A stretch of 64,000 nucleotides of DNA, from contig NZ_BCRB01000012.1 of the NCBI RefSeq assembly GCF_001552375.1, positions 1 to 64,000 of the forward strand, in the 5' to 3' direction. The notes beneath the pieces are model-generated. The model was not told the origin of the DNA and made no database searches. It saw nothing but the letters and a program-made list of their open reading frames with translations. Below are positions 1-8,817 of this stretch, in pieces (the first letter of the stretch is position 1; each line of letters opens with the position of its first letter). The stretch comes from Cellulomonas iranensis NBRC 101100 = JCM 18110. GTDB lineage: Bacteria > Actinomycetota > Actinomycetes > Actinomycetales > Cellulomonadaceae. The translations under genes were made by a program, and so were the position numbers.

Positions 1-79
1 GGCGCGCGACGGCGCGGCACCCTGCCGCGACGGCGCGCCGCCGCGGGCCGCGCGCCGCGGCGTCGGGAGACCGCGAACC

Positions 80-110
80 GGACGGGCGCGCAGGCTAGTC
101 GCGCCCGTCC
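80..110. terminator. 11-bp GC hairpin, possible terminator
   Basis: A perfect inverted repeat (arms 80-90 and 100-110, nine-base loop) lies in the gene-free first 281 bases. No coding region is evident left of the DUF485 gene, so the stem may end a gene outside the window or belong to its promoter region. There is no T-tract, as for other stems in this window. Confidence 0.35.
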
Positions 111-281
111 GCGTCGTCGCGCCCCGGAGCCGTGAGTCACCGGATCGCGTGACCTCGGTGGTCGTCGGGCGCGACACGCCCGGCGTTTCGCGCCGCGAAG
201 TCTGGATTGTGGGGGTGATGTAGGCCACAGTGGGCGACCTGCGGTCGGCGACGGTGCCGACCGGGACCCCCGGAGGTGCAC

Positions 282-650
282 GTGTCCGAGAGTCATCACG
301 AGACCGACTACCAGCGTGTGCAGCGCTCGGCGGAGTTCCAGGACCTGCGGCGACGCTTCCGGCGGTTCGTCTTCCCGCTCACGGCGCTGTTCCTCGTCTG
401 GTACTTCCTCTACGTGCTGCTCGCGAACTACGCGCACGACCTCATGAGCACGCGGGTCGCGGGGAACGTCACCGTCGGGCTGCTGCTGGGCCTGGGGCAG
501 TTCGTGTCGACGTTCGTCATCACCATGGCGTACGCGCGGTGGGCCAACCAGAAGCAGGACCCGGTCGCCGAGCGGCTGCGCGAGCACATCGAGTCCGGCG
601 CCGTGCTGGACGACGGTGCGACCCGCCGCGGCGAGGGGAGCGTCGCGTGA
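282..650 (+). CDS. DUF485 small membrane protein, symporter partner
   Basis: 122 residues with a charged, histidine-rich N-terminus and two hydrophobic segments (about residues 30-52 and 65-88), the usual DUF485 layout. DUF485 proteins are found next to acetate/pyruvate-type sodium:solute symporters and are thought to assist them; the molecular role is not settled. The GTG at 282 is preferred over the one at 276 because GGAGG at 272-276 then sits five bases upstream, whereas the 276 codon overlaps that site. The stop overlaps the GTG of the symporter gene (GTGA), so the two are almost certainly translationally coupled. Confidence 0.85.
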   Translation: MSESHHETDYQRVQRSAEFQDLRRRFRRFVFPLTALFLVWYFLYVLLANYAHDLMSTRVAGNVTVGLLLGLGQFVSTFVITMAYARWANQKQDPVAERLREHIESGAVLDDGATRRGEGSVA

Positions 651-2308
651 GCGCGCTCACCGCCACGGTCCTGGCCGCGGCCGCCCCGGCCGAGCAGGTC
701 GGCGAGCCGGCCGTGAACATCGCGATCTTCGGCGCGTTCGTGCTCGTGACGATGGTCATCGTCTTCCGCGCGTCACGGAACAACCGCAGCGCCGCCGACT
801 ACTACGCCGCCGGGCGCTCCTTCACCGGGCCGCAGAACGGCACGGCCATCGCGGGCGACTACCTGTCGGCCGCGTCGTTCCTCGGCATCTGCGGCGCGAT
901 CGCCGTCTACGGGTACGACGGGTTCCTCTACTCGATCGGCTTCCTCGTGGCGTGGCTCGTGGCGCTGCTGCTCGTCGCGGAGCTGCTGCGCAACACCGGG
1001 CGCTTCACGATGGCCGACGTGCTGTCGTTCCGCCTGCGGCAGCGGCCCGTGCGGATGGCGGCGGCGATCTCGACGCTCGCGGTCGTGTTCTTCTACCTGC
1101 TCGCGCAGATGGCCGGGGCCGGGGGCCTCGTGGCGTTGCTGCTCGGCATCGACAACGCCGCCGCGCAGGGGCTGGTCATCGCCGTGGTCGGCGCGCTGAT
1201 GATCATGTACGTCCTGGTCGGCGGCATGAAGGGCACGACCTGGGTGCAGATCATCAAGGCCGTCCTGCTGATCGCCGGCGCGGGCGTCATGACCGTCTGG
1301 GTGCTCGCGCGGTACGGGTTCGACCTGTCCGCGCTGCTGCAGGGCGCGATCGACACCGCGGGCGAGGGCGGCGAGACCCTCATCGAGCCCGGCCGCCAGT
1401 ACGGCGCGTCGGCGCTCACGCAGCTGAACTTCCTGTCGCTCGCCCTCGCGCTCGTGCTCGGGACCGCCGGCCTGCCGCACGTGCTCATGCGGTTCTACAC
1501 CGTGCCGTCGGCCAAGGAGGCGCGCCGGTCCGTCGTGTGGGCGATCTGGCTGATCGGCATCTTCTACCTGTTCACGCTCGTGCTCGGCTACGGCGCCGGG
1601 GCGATCGTCGGGCCCGAGCGGATCCTCGGCGCACCCGGCAAGGCCAACTCGGCCGCGCCGCTGCTCGCCTACGAGCTCGGCGGGGTGTTCCTGCTCGGGA
1701 TCATCTCGGCGGTCGCGTTCGCGACGATCCTCGCGGTCGTCGCGGGGCTCACGATCACGGCCGCGGCGTCGTTCGCGCACGACATCTACGCGTCGGTCAT
1801 CAAGCGCGGCGAGGTCGCGCCCGACGGCGAGGTGCGCGTCGCGCGCATCACGGTCGTCGCGATCGGCGCGCTCGCGATCGTCGGCGGCATCTTCGCCAAC
1901 GGGCAGAACGTCGCGTTCCTCGTCGCGCTCGCGTTCGCCGTCGCGGCGTCGGCCAACCTGCCGACGATCATCTACTCGCTGTTCTGGAAGCGGTTCAACA
2001 CCGCGGGCGCGCTGTGGAGCATGTACGGCGGGCTCGTCTCGTGCGTGCTCCTCATCGCGCTGTCGCCGGTCGTGTCGGGCAAGGTCGACCCCGCGACGGG
2101 CGAGAGCCTGTCGATGATCCGCGACACGGGCGTCGACTTCGCGGTGTTCCCGCTCGAGAACCCCGGGATCGTGTCGATCCCGCTGGCGTTCCTGCTCGGG
2201 ATCGTCGGCACGCTGCTGTCGAAGGAGAAGCCGCACCCCGAGAAGTTCGCCGAGATGGAGGTCCGCTCCCTCACGGGTGCGGGCGCCGAGAAGGCGACGT
2301 CCCACTGA
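647..2308 (+). CDS. actP: Cation/acetate symporter (SSS family)
   Basis: 553-residue polytopic membrane protein of the sodium:solute symporter family, about 13 hydrophobic helices. After a short N-terminal segment comes the conserved stretch N-R-S-A-A-D-Y-Y-A-A-G-R followed by GDYLSAASFLG, typical of ActP/MctC monocarboxylate uptake systems. Such proteins import acetate, and in actinobacteria also pyruvate or propionate, with a cation. The paired DUF485 gene upstream supports the assignment. The start GTG overlaps the DUF485 stop; longer in-frame extensions upstream only read through the DUF485 gene in another frame. The exact substrate cannot be told from sequence. Confidence 0.9.
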   Translation: MSALTATVLAAAAPAEQVGEPAVNIAIFGAFVLVTMVIVFRASRNNRSAADYYAAGRSFTGPQNGTAIAGDYLSAASFLGICGAIAVYGYDGFLYSIGFLVAWLVALLLVAELLRNTGRFTMADVLSFRLRQRPVRMAAAISTLAVVFFYLLAQMAGAGGLVALLLGIDNAAAQGLVIAVVGALMIMYVLVGGMKGTTWVQIIKAVLLIAGAGVMTVWVLARYGFDLSALLQGAIDTAGEGGETLIEPGRQYGASALTQLNFLSLALALVLGTAGLPHVLMRFYTVPSAKEARRSVVWAIWLIGIFYLFTLVLGYGAGAIVGPERILGAPGKANSAAPLLAYELGGVFLLGIISAVAFATILAVVAGLTITAAASFAHDIYASVIKRGEVAPDGEVRVARITVVAIGALAIVGGIFANGQNVAFLVALAFAVAASANLPTIIYSLFWKRFNTAGALWSMYGGLVSCVLLIALSPVVSGKVDPATGESLSMIRDTGVDFAVFPLENPGIVSIPLAFLLGIVGTLLSKEKPHPEKFAEMEVRSLTGAGAEKATSH

Positions 2309-2325
2309 CTGGGGGAGCGCCCCGC

Positions 2326-3153
2326 TCAGGTGCGGGGTCGGTGCGCGCGCACGATCAGCGTCCCGGGCAGCCGGGCGCCGCGCACCGGCCCCCACCCGCC
2401 CCACACGCGCTCGTGGCCCGCCGGCCACTCGGGCTCGACCAGGCCGTCGAGCACGAGCCCGGCGCCCACGACGTCGGCGACGTGGTCGGCGACCGTGCGG
2501 TGGTACTCGGCGTACAGCACGCGCCCGTCGGCGGCCGTCTCGACGTACGGCCGGCGGTCGAAGTACGAGCGCGTCGCGGTCAGCCCGTGCTCGCTCGGGT
2601 CGTCGGGGAACGCCCAGCGCAGCGGGTGGGTGACCGAGAAGACCCACCGGCCGCCCGGCCGCAGCACGCGCGCGACCTCGCGGTGCACGCGCTCGGTGTC
2701 GGGTACGAACGGGAGGGCGCCGAACGCCGTGAACACGACGTCGAACGACGCGTCGGCGAACGGCAGCGCACGCGCGTCGGCCTGCACGAGCGGCGTGCGG
2801 GTGCCGGCCGCGGCGTCGAGCCGGGCGGCCGCGGCCAGCATGCCCGCCGACACGTCGGTCGCGACCGCGTCCGCACCCGCGACCGTGCGCAGCCAGCGCG
2901 AGCCCTGGGCGGCGCCCGCGCCGACCTCGAGCACGCGCGACCCGCGCACGTCGCCCAGCAGCCGGGCCTGCGACTCGCGCAGACCCTCGGGGCACCACAG
3001 CAGGTCGGCAGGTCCGAGGAACGCGCCGTGCTCGTCGAGGTACTCCTCGGCGTTCGCGTCCCACCAGCCGCGGGCCGCGCGGCCGCCGGCCTCCGCGGGC
3101 ACGTCGTGGTAGCCCGCGTCGGCGAGCGCGTCGTCCTGGGATCCGTCGGTCAC
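2326..3153 (-). CDS. SAM-dependent class I methyltransferase
   Basis: 275 residues with a Rossmann methyltransferase core. Motif I reads VLEVGAGAAQGS (about residues 75-86), an acidic residue follows at the end of strand beta-2 (ATDVSAGML), then QADARALPF and the motif III/IV region FDVVFTAFGALPF with RVLRPGGRW. This matches Methyltransf_11/UbiE-like small-molecule enzymes; substrate unknown. Transcribed convergently with the symporter and divergently from the ABC importer. The GTG start has no Shine-Dalgarno sequence but has CAGACT six bases upstream, suggesting a leaderless mRNA. Confidence 0.85.
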   Translation of the reverse strand: MTDGSQDDALADAGYHDVPAEAGGRAARGWWDANAEEYLDEHGAFLGPADLLWCPEGLRESQARLLGDVRGSRVLEVGAGAAQGSRWLRTVAGADAVATDVSAGMLAAAARLDAAAGTRTPLVQADARALPFADASFDVVFTAFGALPFVPDTERVHREVARVLRPGGRWVFSVTHPLRWAFPDDPSEHGLTATRSYFDRRPYVETAADGRVLYAEYHRTVADHVADVVGAGLVLDGLVEPEWPAGHERVWGGWGPVRGARLPGTLIVRAHRPRT

Positions 3154-3159
3154 GCGCCC

Positions 3160-3165
3160 AGTCTG
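3160..3165 (-). promoter_or_regulatory. -10-like element, leaderless methyltransferase
   Basis: On the minus strand CAGACT is followed by six bases and then the GTG start at 3153. This matches the leaderless promoter pattern seen at many genes in this window. Confidence 0.45.
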
Positions 3166-3197
3166 TCCGCATCACAACGCGTACCCAGCGGTAACAC

Positions 3198-3217
3198 AGG
3201 TGTGACACAGCACACCT
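3198..3217. repeat. Inverted repeat upstream of peptide ABC operon
   Basis: Seven-base arms AGGTGTG (3198-3204) and CACACCT (3211-3217) with a six-base spacer, in the 125-base divergent region between the methyltransferase and the substrate-binding protein gene. It is positioned like an operator for the importer operon, but no adjacent regulator gene exists and no family can be assigned. Confidence 0.35.
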
Positions 3218-3278
3218 ACCGTCGCGGGGGTTCCGCACGGCGCAGCGCACCGCTGCGTCCTGACGAAGGGTGGCACCA

Positions 3279-4952
3279 GTGAAGAGCAGGTGGCAGATCG
3301 TCGCCGTGGGCGTCGTGGCAGGGCTCGCCCTGACCGCGTGCGCCGCGAGCGACCGCGACGCGCAGGGCGGCACCACCGACGGCGCGAGCGGCGGCGGCCG
3401 TGACACGTTCATCTTCGCGGCGTCGTCCGACCCCGCGTCGCTCGACCCGGCCCTCGCCAACGACGGCGAGTCGTTCCGCGTCGCGCGGCAGATCTTCGAG
3501 GGCCTCGTCGGCGTCGAGCCGGGCACGGCCGACCCCGCGCCGCTGCTCGCCGAGTCGTGGGAGGTCAGCGACGACGGCCTGGAGTACACGTTCCGGCTCA
3601 AGGAGGGCGTGACGTTCCACGACGGCACCGACTTCGACGCCGACGCGGTGTGCTTCAACTTCGACCGGTGGAACGGCTTCACGGGCGTGCTGCAGTCCGA
3701 GTCGCTCTCGTACTACTGGCAGAAGGTCAACGGCGGCTTCGCGACGAGCGACGTCGCGACGCTGAACGGCACCGGCAAGTACGAGTCGTGCGAGGCTCCC
3801 GACGCGGGCACGGCCGTCGTGCACCTCAAGAGCCCGCTGCCCGAGCTGGTCTCGGCGCTCTCTCTCCCGGCGTTCTCGATGCAGTCGCCCACCGCGCTGC
3901 AGGAGTACGACGCCGACGGCGTCACGGGCGAGGGCGACGCCCCCGTGCTGCCCGCGTACGCGACCGGCCACCCGACGGGCACCGGCCCCTACACGTTCGA
4001 GTCCTGGAGCCCGGGCGAGCAGGTCGTGCTGACCGCCTACGACGACTACTGGGGCGACCAGGGCCAGGTGCGCCGCATCGTCTTCCCGATCATCTCCGAC
4101 GCGACCGCGCGGCGGCAGGCCCTGCAGGCCGGCGACATCGACGGCTACGACCTCGTCGGCCCCGCCGACGTCGTCGCGCTCGAGGACGCCGGGTTCCAGA
4201 TCGTCAACCGCGAGCCGTTCAACATCCTCTACCTCGGCATGAACCAGGCGAACCCCGACCTCGCCGACCCGCGCGTGCGCCAGGCCATCGCGTACGCCAT
4301 CGACAAGGAGGCGCTCGTCGCGCAGACGCTGCCCGAGGGCACGGAGGTCGCGACGAACTTCGTCCCGCCGTCGGTCGCGGGCTGGAACCCCGACGTCGCG
4401 CAGTACGCGTACGACCCCGAGAAGGCGAAGGCGCTGCTCGCCGAGGCCGGGAGGTCCGACCTCACGATCGACTTCAACTACCCGACCAACGTGTCGCGGC
4501 CGTACATGCCGACGCCCGAGCAGGTCTTCACCGCGATCTCGGCGGACCTCGAGGCCGTCGGCATCACGGTCAACGCCGTGCCCGACCCCTGGAACCCCGA
4601 GTACCTCGACAAGATCCAGGGCGGCGCCGACCACGGCCTGCACCTGCTCGGGTGGACCGGTGACTACAACGACACCTACAACTTCATCGGCGTGTTCTTC
4701 GGGGCCCCGTCCAACGAGTGGGGCTTCGACGACCCGGCCCTCTTCCAGGCCGTCAACGACGCGCGCTACGTCGCCGACATCGACGAGCAGACGACGGCCT
4801 ACGAGCAGGCCAACGCCGCGATCATGGACTTCCTGCCGGGAGTCCCGCTCGCGCACCCGGTCCCGTCGCTCGCGTTCAAGGCCGACGTCAAGGGCTACCC
4901 GGCCTCGCCGGTCCAGGACGAGGTCTACAACGTCGTCACGCTCGGCGACTGA
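3279..4952 (+). CDS. ABC importer substrate-binding lipoprotein (SBP_bac_5)
   Basis: 557 residues. The N-terminus is a lipoprotein signal peptide with lipobox LTAC and acylated Cys21, followed by a Gly/Ser/Asp-rich linker and a full-length family 5 solute-binding domain (peptide/nickel/oligosaccharide type, start SDPASLDPALANDGES). It would be anchored outside the membrane and deliver ligand to the permeases encoded next. The GTG at 3279 is chosen because GAAGG lies nine bases upstream and the protein then starts with the basic residues of a signal peptide. Family 5 proteins bind di- and oligopeptides, nickel complexes or, in actinobacteria, oligosaccharides; the ligand here is open. Confidence 0.9.
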   Translation: MKSRWQIVAVGVVAGLALTACAASDRDAQGGTTDGASGGGRDTFIFAASSDPASLDPALANDGESFRVARQIFEGLVGVEPGTADPAPLLAESWEVSDDGLEYTFRLKEGVTFHDGTDFDADAVCFNFDRWNGFTGVLQSESLSYYWQKVNGGFATSDVATLNGTGKYESCEAPDAGTAVVHLKSPLPELVSALSLPAFSMQSPTALQEYDADGVTGEGDAPVLPAYATGHPTGTGPYTFESWSPGEQVVLTAYDDYWGDQGQVRRIVFPIISDATARRQALQAGDIDGYDLVGPADVVALEDAGFQIVNREPFNILYLGMNQANPDLADPRVRQAIAYAIDKEALVAQTLPEGTEVATNFVPPSVAGWNPDVAQYAYDPEKAKALLAEAGRSDLTIDFNYPTNVSRPYMPTPEQVFTAISADLEAVGITVNAVPDPWNPEYLDKIQGGADHGLHLLGWTGDYNDTYNFIGVFFGAPSNEWGFDDPALFQAVNDARYVADIDEQTTAYEQANAAIMDFLPGVPLAHPVPSLAFKADVKGYPASPVQDEVYNVVTLGD

Positions 4953-4969
4953 GGGAGCGGCACCACCCG

Positions 4970-5974
4970 ATGACCCGACTGATCCTGCGGCGCCTCGCGC
5001 TGCTCGTCCCGACGTTGCTCGGGCTGTCGGTCCTGCTGTTCCTGTGGGTGCGCGCTCTCCCGGGCGGGCCGGCGACGGCCCTCCTGGGGGAGCGCGCGAC
5101 CCCGGAGGCGGTCGAGCGGATCAACCAGCTCTACGGCTTCGACCGGCCGCTCCCGCAGCAGTACGTGCAGTGGCTCGGCCAGCTCCTGCAGGGCAACTTC
5201 GGCGTCTCGACGCGCACGGGGCGGCCCGTGCTCGACGAGTTCCTCGCACGGTTCCCGGCGACGGTCGAGCTCTCGCTCGTCGCGCTGGTCGTCGCCGTCG
5301 GGCTCGGCATCCCGCTGGGCTACCTCGCGGCCCGGTACCAGGGCCGCGCGCTCGACCACGCCGCCGTCGTGCTGTCCCTGCTGGGCGTCACGGTGCCGGT
5401 GTTCTTCCTCGCGTTCCTGCTCAAGTGGGTGTTCGCGGTGCAGCTCGGCTGGTTCCCGTCCTCGGGCCGGCAGGACCCCGCGATGATCGCGACCCACCCC
5501 ACGGGGTTCTACGTGCTCGACGGCCTCATGACGCGCGAGTGGGACGCGAGCTGGGACGCCGTCGTGCACCTCGTGCTGCCCGCGCTCGCGCTCGGGTCGA
5601 TCCCGCTCGCGATCATCGCGCGCATCACGCGCGCGTCCGTCATCGACGTGCAGCACGCCGACTACGTCCGCACCGCCCGGGCCAAGGGCCTGTCGGGCCC
5701 GCACGTGCGCCGCCGCGTGATCCTGCACAACGCGATGCTGCCGGTGTCCACGACCATCGGGCTGCAGGTCGGGCTGCTGCTGTCCGGTGCGGTGCTCACC
5801 GAGACGGTGTTCGCGTTCCCCGGCGTCGGCAAGTTCCTCGCCGACGCGGTGTTCGACCTCGACTACGCCGTGCTGCAGGGCTTCATCCTGCTCATCGCCG
5901 TGGTCTACGCCCTCGTCAACCTCGCGGTGGACGTGTCGTACGGCCTGATCGACCCGAGGATGAGGACGCGATGA
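4970..5974 (+). CDS. ABC permease, DppB type
   Basis: 334 residues, six predicted helices, with the N-terminal DppB signature (MTRLILRRLALLVPTLLG and later FLWVRALPGGP) and the cytoplasmic EAA-type loop around residues 220-250 (DYVRTARAKGLS). Forms the membrane channel together with the DppC-type subunit. Starts 17 bases after the binding-protein gene, with GGGAGCGG as ribosome binding site, and its stop overlaps the next ATG (ATGA). Part of a four-gene operon. Confidence 0.92.
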   Translation: MTRLILRRLALLVPTLLGLSVLLFLWVRALPGGPATALLGERATPEAVERINQLYGFDRPLPQQYVQWLGQLLQGNFGVSTRTGRPVLDEFLARFPATVELSLVALVVAVGLGIPLGYLAARYQGRALDHAAVVLSLLGVTVPVFFLAFLLKWVFAVQLGWFPSSGRQDPAMIATHPTGFYVLDGLMTREWDASWDAVVHLVLPALALGSIPLAIIARITRASVIDVQHADYVRTARAKGLSGPHVRRRVILHNAMLPVSTTIGLQVGLLLSGAVLTETVFAFPGVGKFLADAVFDLDYAVLQGFILLIAVVYALVNLAVDVSYGLIDPRMRTR

Positions 5975-6912
5975 GCGCACCCGAGGTGTACGAGGTCCCG
6001 CAGCCCCCCGTGGACCCGGGGGACGCGCTCGCGGAGGACCGGCGCGCGGGCGAGGCCCTGTGGCGGGTCGCGGCGCGGCGCCTGGTCCGCAACCCCGCGG
6101 CGCTGCTCGGCGCCGCGATCGTCGTCGCGTTCGTCCTGGTCGCGCTGCTCGCGCCGGTGCTCGCGCAGCACCCGGCCGGCGCCCTGCCGGGCCGGGCGGA
6201 CGTGCGCCCGACCTTCATCCCCGGTCCGTCGGCCGCGCACCCGCTGGGGCTCGACCGGTACGGCGCGGACGTGCTGTCCCAGCTGATCTGGGGTGCCCGG
6301 TCGTCGCTGTTGATCGGCGTGCTCTCGACGCTGCTCGGCCTCGCGGGCGGTGCGGCCCTGGGGCTGCTCGCGGGCGCGTTCGGCGGCTGGGTCGACTCGG
6401 TGGCCATGCGGCTGGTCGACCTCATGCTCGCCGTGCCGAGCCTGCTGCTCGCGGTGTCGATCGCGGCGGTGGCGGGTCAGACGCCGTCGGCGGTGGTCGT
6501 CGCGATCGGCGTCGTGCAGGTGCCGGTCTTCGCGCGGCTGCTGCGCGGCTCGATGCTCGCGCAGCGCGGGCAGGACTACGTGCTCGCCGCGCGCTCGCTG
6601 GGGCTGTCGCGCCGCACCGTGACCATGAGCCACGTCCTGCCGAACAGCGTGTCGCCCGTGATCGTGCAGGCGACGCTGCTGCTCGCGACGGCGGTCATCG
6701 AGGCCGCCGCGCTGTCGTTCCTGGGCCTGGGCGGGGGCTCGCCCACCACGGCCGAGTGGGGACGCATGCTCGTCGCCGCGCAGAACGAGCTCGAGATCGC
6801 GCCGCGTCTCGCGCTGTGGCCCGGTGTCTGCATCTCCGTGACCGCGCTGGGGTTCACGTTGTTCGGCGAGGCGCTGCGCGAGGCCCTCGACCCGCGATCG
6901 AGGAGGCGGTGA
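5971..6912 (+). CDS. ABC permease, DppC type
   Basis: 313 residues. A cytoplasmic N-terminus of about 35 residues precedes the OppC/DppC N-terminal helix; the periplasmic-side loop contains HPLGLDRYGADVLS, the hallmark of this subunit, and the EAA loop reads DYVLAARSLGLS. The ATG overlaps the stop of the DppB-type gene by the ATGA arrangement. It completes the transmembrane heterodimer of the importer. Confidence 0.92.
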   Translation: MSAPEVYEVPQPPVDPGDALAEDRRAGEALWRVAARRLVRNPAALLGAAIVVAFVLVALLAPVLAQHPAGALPGRADVRPTFIPGPSAAHPLGLDRYGADVLSQLIWGARSSLLIGVLSTLLGLAGGAALGLLAGAFGGWVDSVAMRLVDLMLAVPSLLLAVSIAAVAGQTPSAVVVAIGVVQVPVFARLLRGSMLAQRGQDYVLAARSLGLSRRTVTMSHVLPNSVSPVIVQATLLLATAVIEAAALSFLGLGGGSPTTAEWGRMLVAAQNELEIAPRLALWPGVCISVTALGFTLFGEALREALDPRSRRR

Positions 6913-6914
6913 GC

Positions 6915-8657
6915 GTGACGAGCGCACCCGGCACCACCGGTGGCGAGCAGCCGCTGCTCAGCATCCGTGACCTCGAGGTCACGTTCCGCACCGAGGCGGG
7001 CCGGTCGACGGCCGTGCGGGGCGTGTCGTTCGACGTCCGCGCGGGCGAGACCGTCGCCGTGGTGGGCGAGTCGGGGTCCGGCAAGTCCACCACCGCGGCG
7101 GCGGTCATCGGGCTGCTCGCCGGCAACGGCGCGGTGACCGGCGGGCAGATCCTCTTCGAGGGCGAGGACCTCGTCACGTTCGACGACGCCGCGATGCACC
7201 GCCTGCGCGGCGCGCGCATCGCGATGGTGCCGCAGGACCCGATGTCCAACCTCAACCCCGTGCGCCGGGTCGGCGCGCAGGTCGACGAGACGCTCGTCGA
7301 CAACGGCGTCGTCCGCGGGCGCGGCGTGCGCGCGCGGACGGTCGAGCTGCTGGCCGAGGCCGGGCTGCCCGACGCGGCGCGGCGCGCGCAGCAGTACCCG
7401 CACGAGTTCTCGGGCGGCATGCGCCAGCGCGCGCTCATCGCGATGGGCCTCGCGGCGCGCCCGCAGCTGCTCATCGCCGACGAGCCCACGTCGGCGCTCG
7501 ACGTCACGGTGCAGCGCACGATCCTCGACGGGCTCACCGACCTCACCGACCGGCTCGGGGTCGCCGTGCTGCTCATCACGCACGACCTGGGACTCGCCGC
7601 CGAGCGCGCCGACCGGGTCGTCGTGATGTACCGCGGCGAGGTCGTCGAGCAGGGCGCCGCGCGCACGCTGCTGACCGACCCGCGGCACGAGTACACGCGC
7701 CGACTGCTCGCCGCGGCGCCGTCGCTCGCGTCACGGCGCATCGAGCTCGCGCGGCAGGGCGTCGCGGTCGCGCAGCCGGCGGGCGAGGACCTGCTCGCAC
7801 CGACCGCGACCGTGCCCGACGGCGCCGCCGGACCGGCGGACGACGACGAGCGCCCCCTCGTGGAGGTCGACCACGTCACGAAGGTCTTCCGCCTGCGCGG
7901 GCGGGGACTGCTCGGCCGCGGCACCGACCTCACCGCCGTCGACGACGTGAGCTTCGTGATCCCGCGCGGGCGGACGGTCGCGGTCGTGGGGGAGTCGGGA
8001 TCGGGGAAGTCCACGGTCGCGCGCATGATGCTCGACCTGCTGCCGCCGACGTCGGGGTCCATCCGGTTCGACGGCGTGGACGTCGCGTCGCGCGACCGCG
8101 CGGGCGAGGTCGCGTTCCGGCGGCGCGTGCAGCCGATCTTCCAGGACCCGTACGCGTCGCTCGACCCGTTGTTCACGGTGTACCGCACGATCGAGGAGCC
8201 GCTGCGCGCGCACGGCCTCGGCGACCGTGCGGCGCGGCGCGCGCGGGTCCGGGAGCTCATGGACCAGGTCGCGCTGCCCGCGGACCTGCTGCGCCGCTAC
8301 CCGGCCGAGCTCTCGGGCGGTCAGCGGCAGCGCGTCGCGATCGCGCGGGCGCTCGCGCTCGAGCCCGAGCTCGTGGTGTGCGACGAGGCGGTCTCGGCGC
8401 TCGACGTCGTCGTGCAGTCGCAGATCCTGCACCTGCTCGCCGACCTGCAGGCGCGGCTCGGGCTGTCGTACCTGTTCATCAGCCACGACCTGGCGGTGGT
8501 CCGGCAGATCGCCGACCACGTGTGCGTCATGCAGGGCGGTCGGCTCGTCGAGCAGGGCACGGTCGACGACGTCTTCGGGGCGCCCCGGACCGCGTACACG
8601 CGGGCGCTGCTGGACGCGATCCCCGGTCGCGACCTCGACCTCGGGCGCAGCGCCTGA
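6915..8657 (+). CDS. Double-ATPase subunit of peptide ABC importer (DppD-DppF fusion)
   Basis: 580 residues holding two complete ABC ATPase domains in one chain. Domain 1 (about 10-270) has Walker A GESGSGKST, signature FSGGMRQR and Walker B LLIADEP with the long peptide-transporter tail; domain 2 (about 310-575) repeats GESGSGKST, signature LSGGQRQR and Walker B LVVCDEA. Fused DppD/DppF-type ATPases are common in actinobacteria. AGGAGG at 6901-6906 lies eight bases before the GTG at 6915; a GTG at 6909 that overlaps the upstream stop is the alternative. Walker B of domain 2 ends DEA rather than the usual DEP, which is a common variant in the F subunit. Confidence 0.92.
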   Translation: MTSAPGTTGGEQPLLSIRDLEVTFRTEAGRSTAVRGVSFDVRAGETVAVVGESGSGKSTTAAAVIGLLAGNGAVTGGQILFEGEDLVTFDDAAMHRLRGARIAMVPQDPMSNLNPVRRVGAQVDETLVDNGVVRGRGVRARTVELLAEAGLPDAARRAQQYPHEFSGGMRQRALIAMGLAARPQLLIADEPTSALDVTVQRTILDGLTDLTDRLGVAVLLITHDLGLAAERADRVVVMYRGEVVEQGAARTLLTDPRHEYTRRLLAAAPSLASRRIELARQGVAVAQPAGEDLLAPTATVPDGAAGPADDDERPLVEVDHVTKVFRLRGRGLLGRGTDLTAVDDVSFVIPRGRTVAVVGESGSGKSTVARMMLDLLPPTSGSIRFDGVDVASRDRAGEVAFRRRVQPIFQDPYASLDPLFTVYRTIEEPLRAHGLGDRAARRARVRELMDQVALPADLLRRYPAELSGGQRQRVAIARALALEPELVVCDEAVSALDVVVQSQILHLLADLQARLGLSYLFISHDLAVVRQIADHVCVMQGGRLVEQGTVDDVFGAPRTAYTRALLDAIPGRDLDLGRSA

Positions 8658-8661
8658 CGAG

Positions 8662-8699
8662 CCGGGCGGGCCGTCGGCGCAGGTCGGCGGCCCGCCCGG
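8662..8699 (+). terminator. 12-bp stem-loop after ABC operon
   Basis: Arms 8662-8673 and 8688-8699 pair perfectly (12 bp, 14-base loop) five bases after the ATPase stop codon. No T-tract follows, typical for terminators in such GC-rich genomes. Confidence 0.6.
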
Positions 8700-8817
8700 G
8701 ACCGAAGGCACGCGGCGTGGCCGGCGTCGCTCGCTAGGGTGGTACCGGCGCCGCGTCGACGCGCGCCCCATCCCCCCGACCTCCCGGGGGTGACCCCTGC
8801 GAACGAGGAGCTGCAGC

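Noticed and set aside
2320-2337. Hairpin CCCCGC/GCGGGG between symporter and methyltransferase genes as terminator
   Set aside because: Only six pairs, and it extends into the methyltransferase coding end; too weak to list.
616-3282. Very long open frames on either strand, such as 616-3282, 773-3682 (minus), 11689-15174 (minus) and 21923-25354 (minus)
   Set aside because: They are Arg/Gly/Pro/His-rich shadows caused by the high GC content and lie opposite or out of frame with clearly recognisable genes.
6909-8657. Fused double ABC ATPase as an assembly artefact
   Set aside because: Two-domain DppD-DppF fusions of this length are common in actinobacteria, and both domains are complete with a natural linker.
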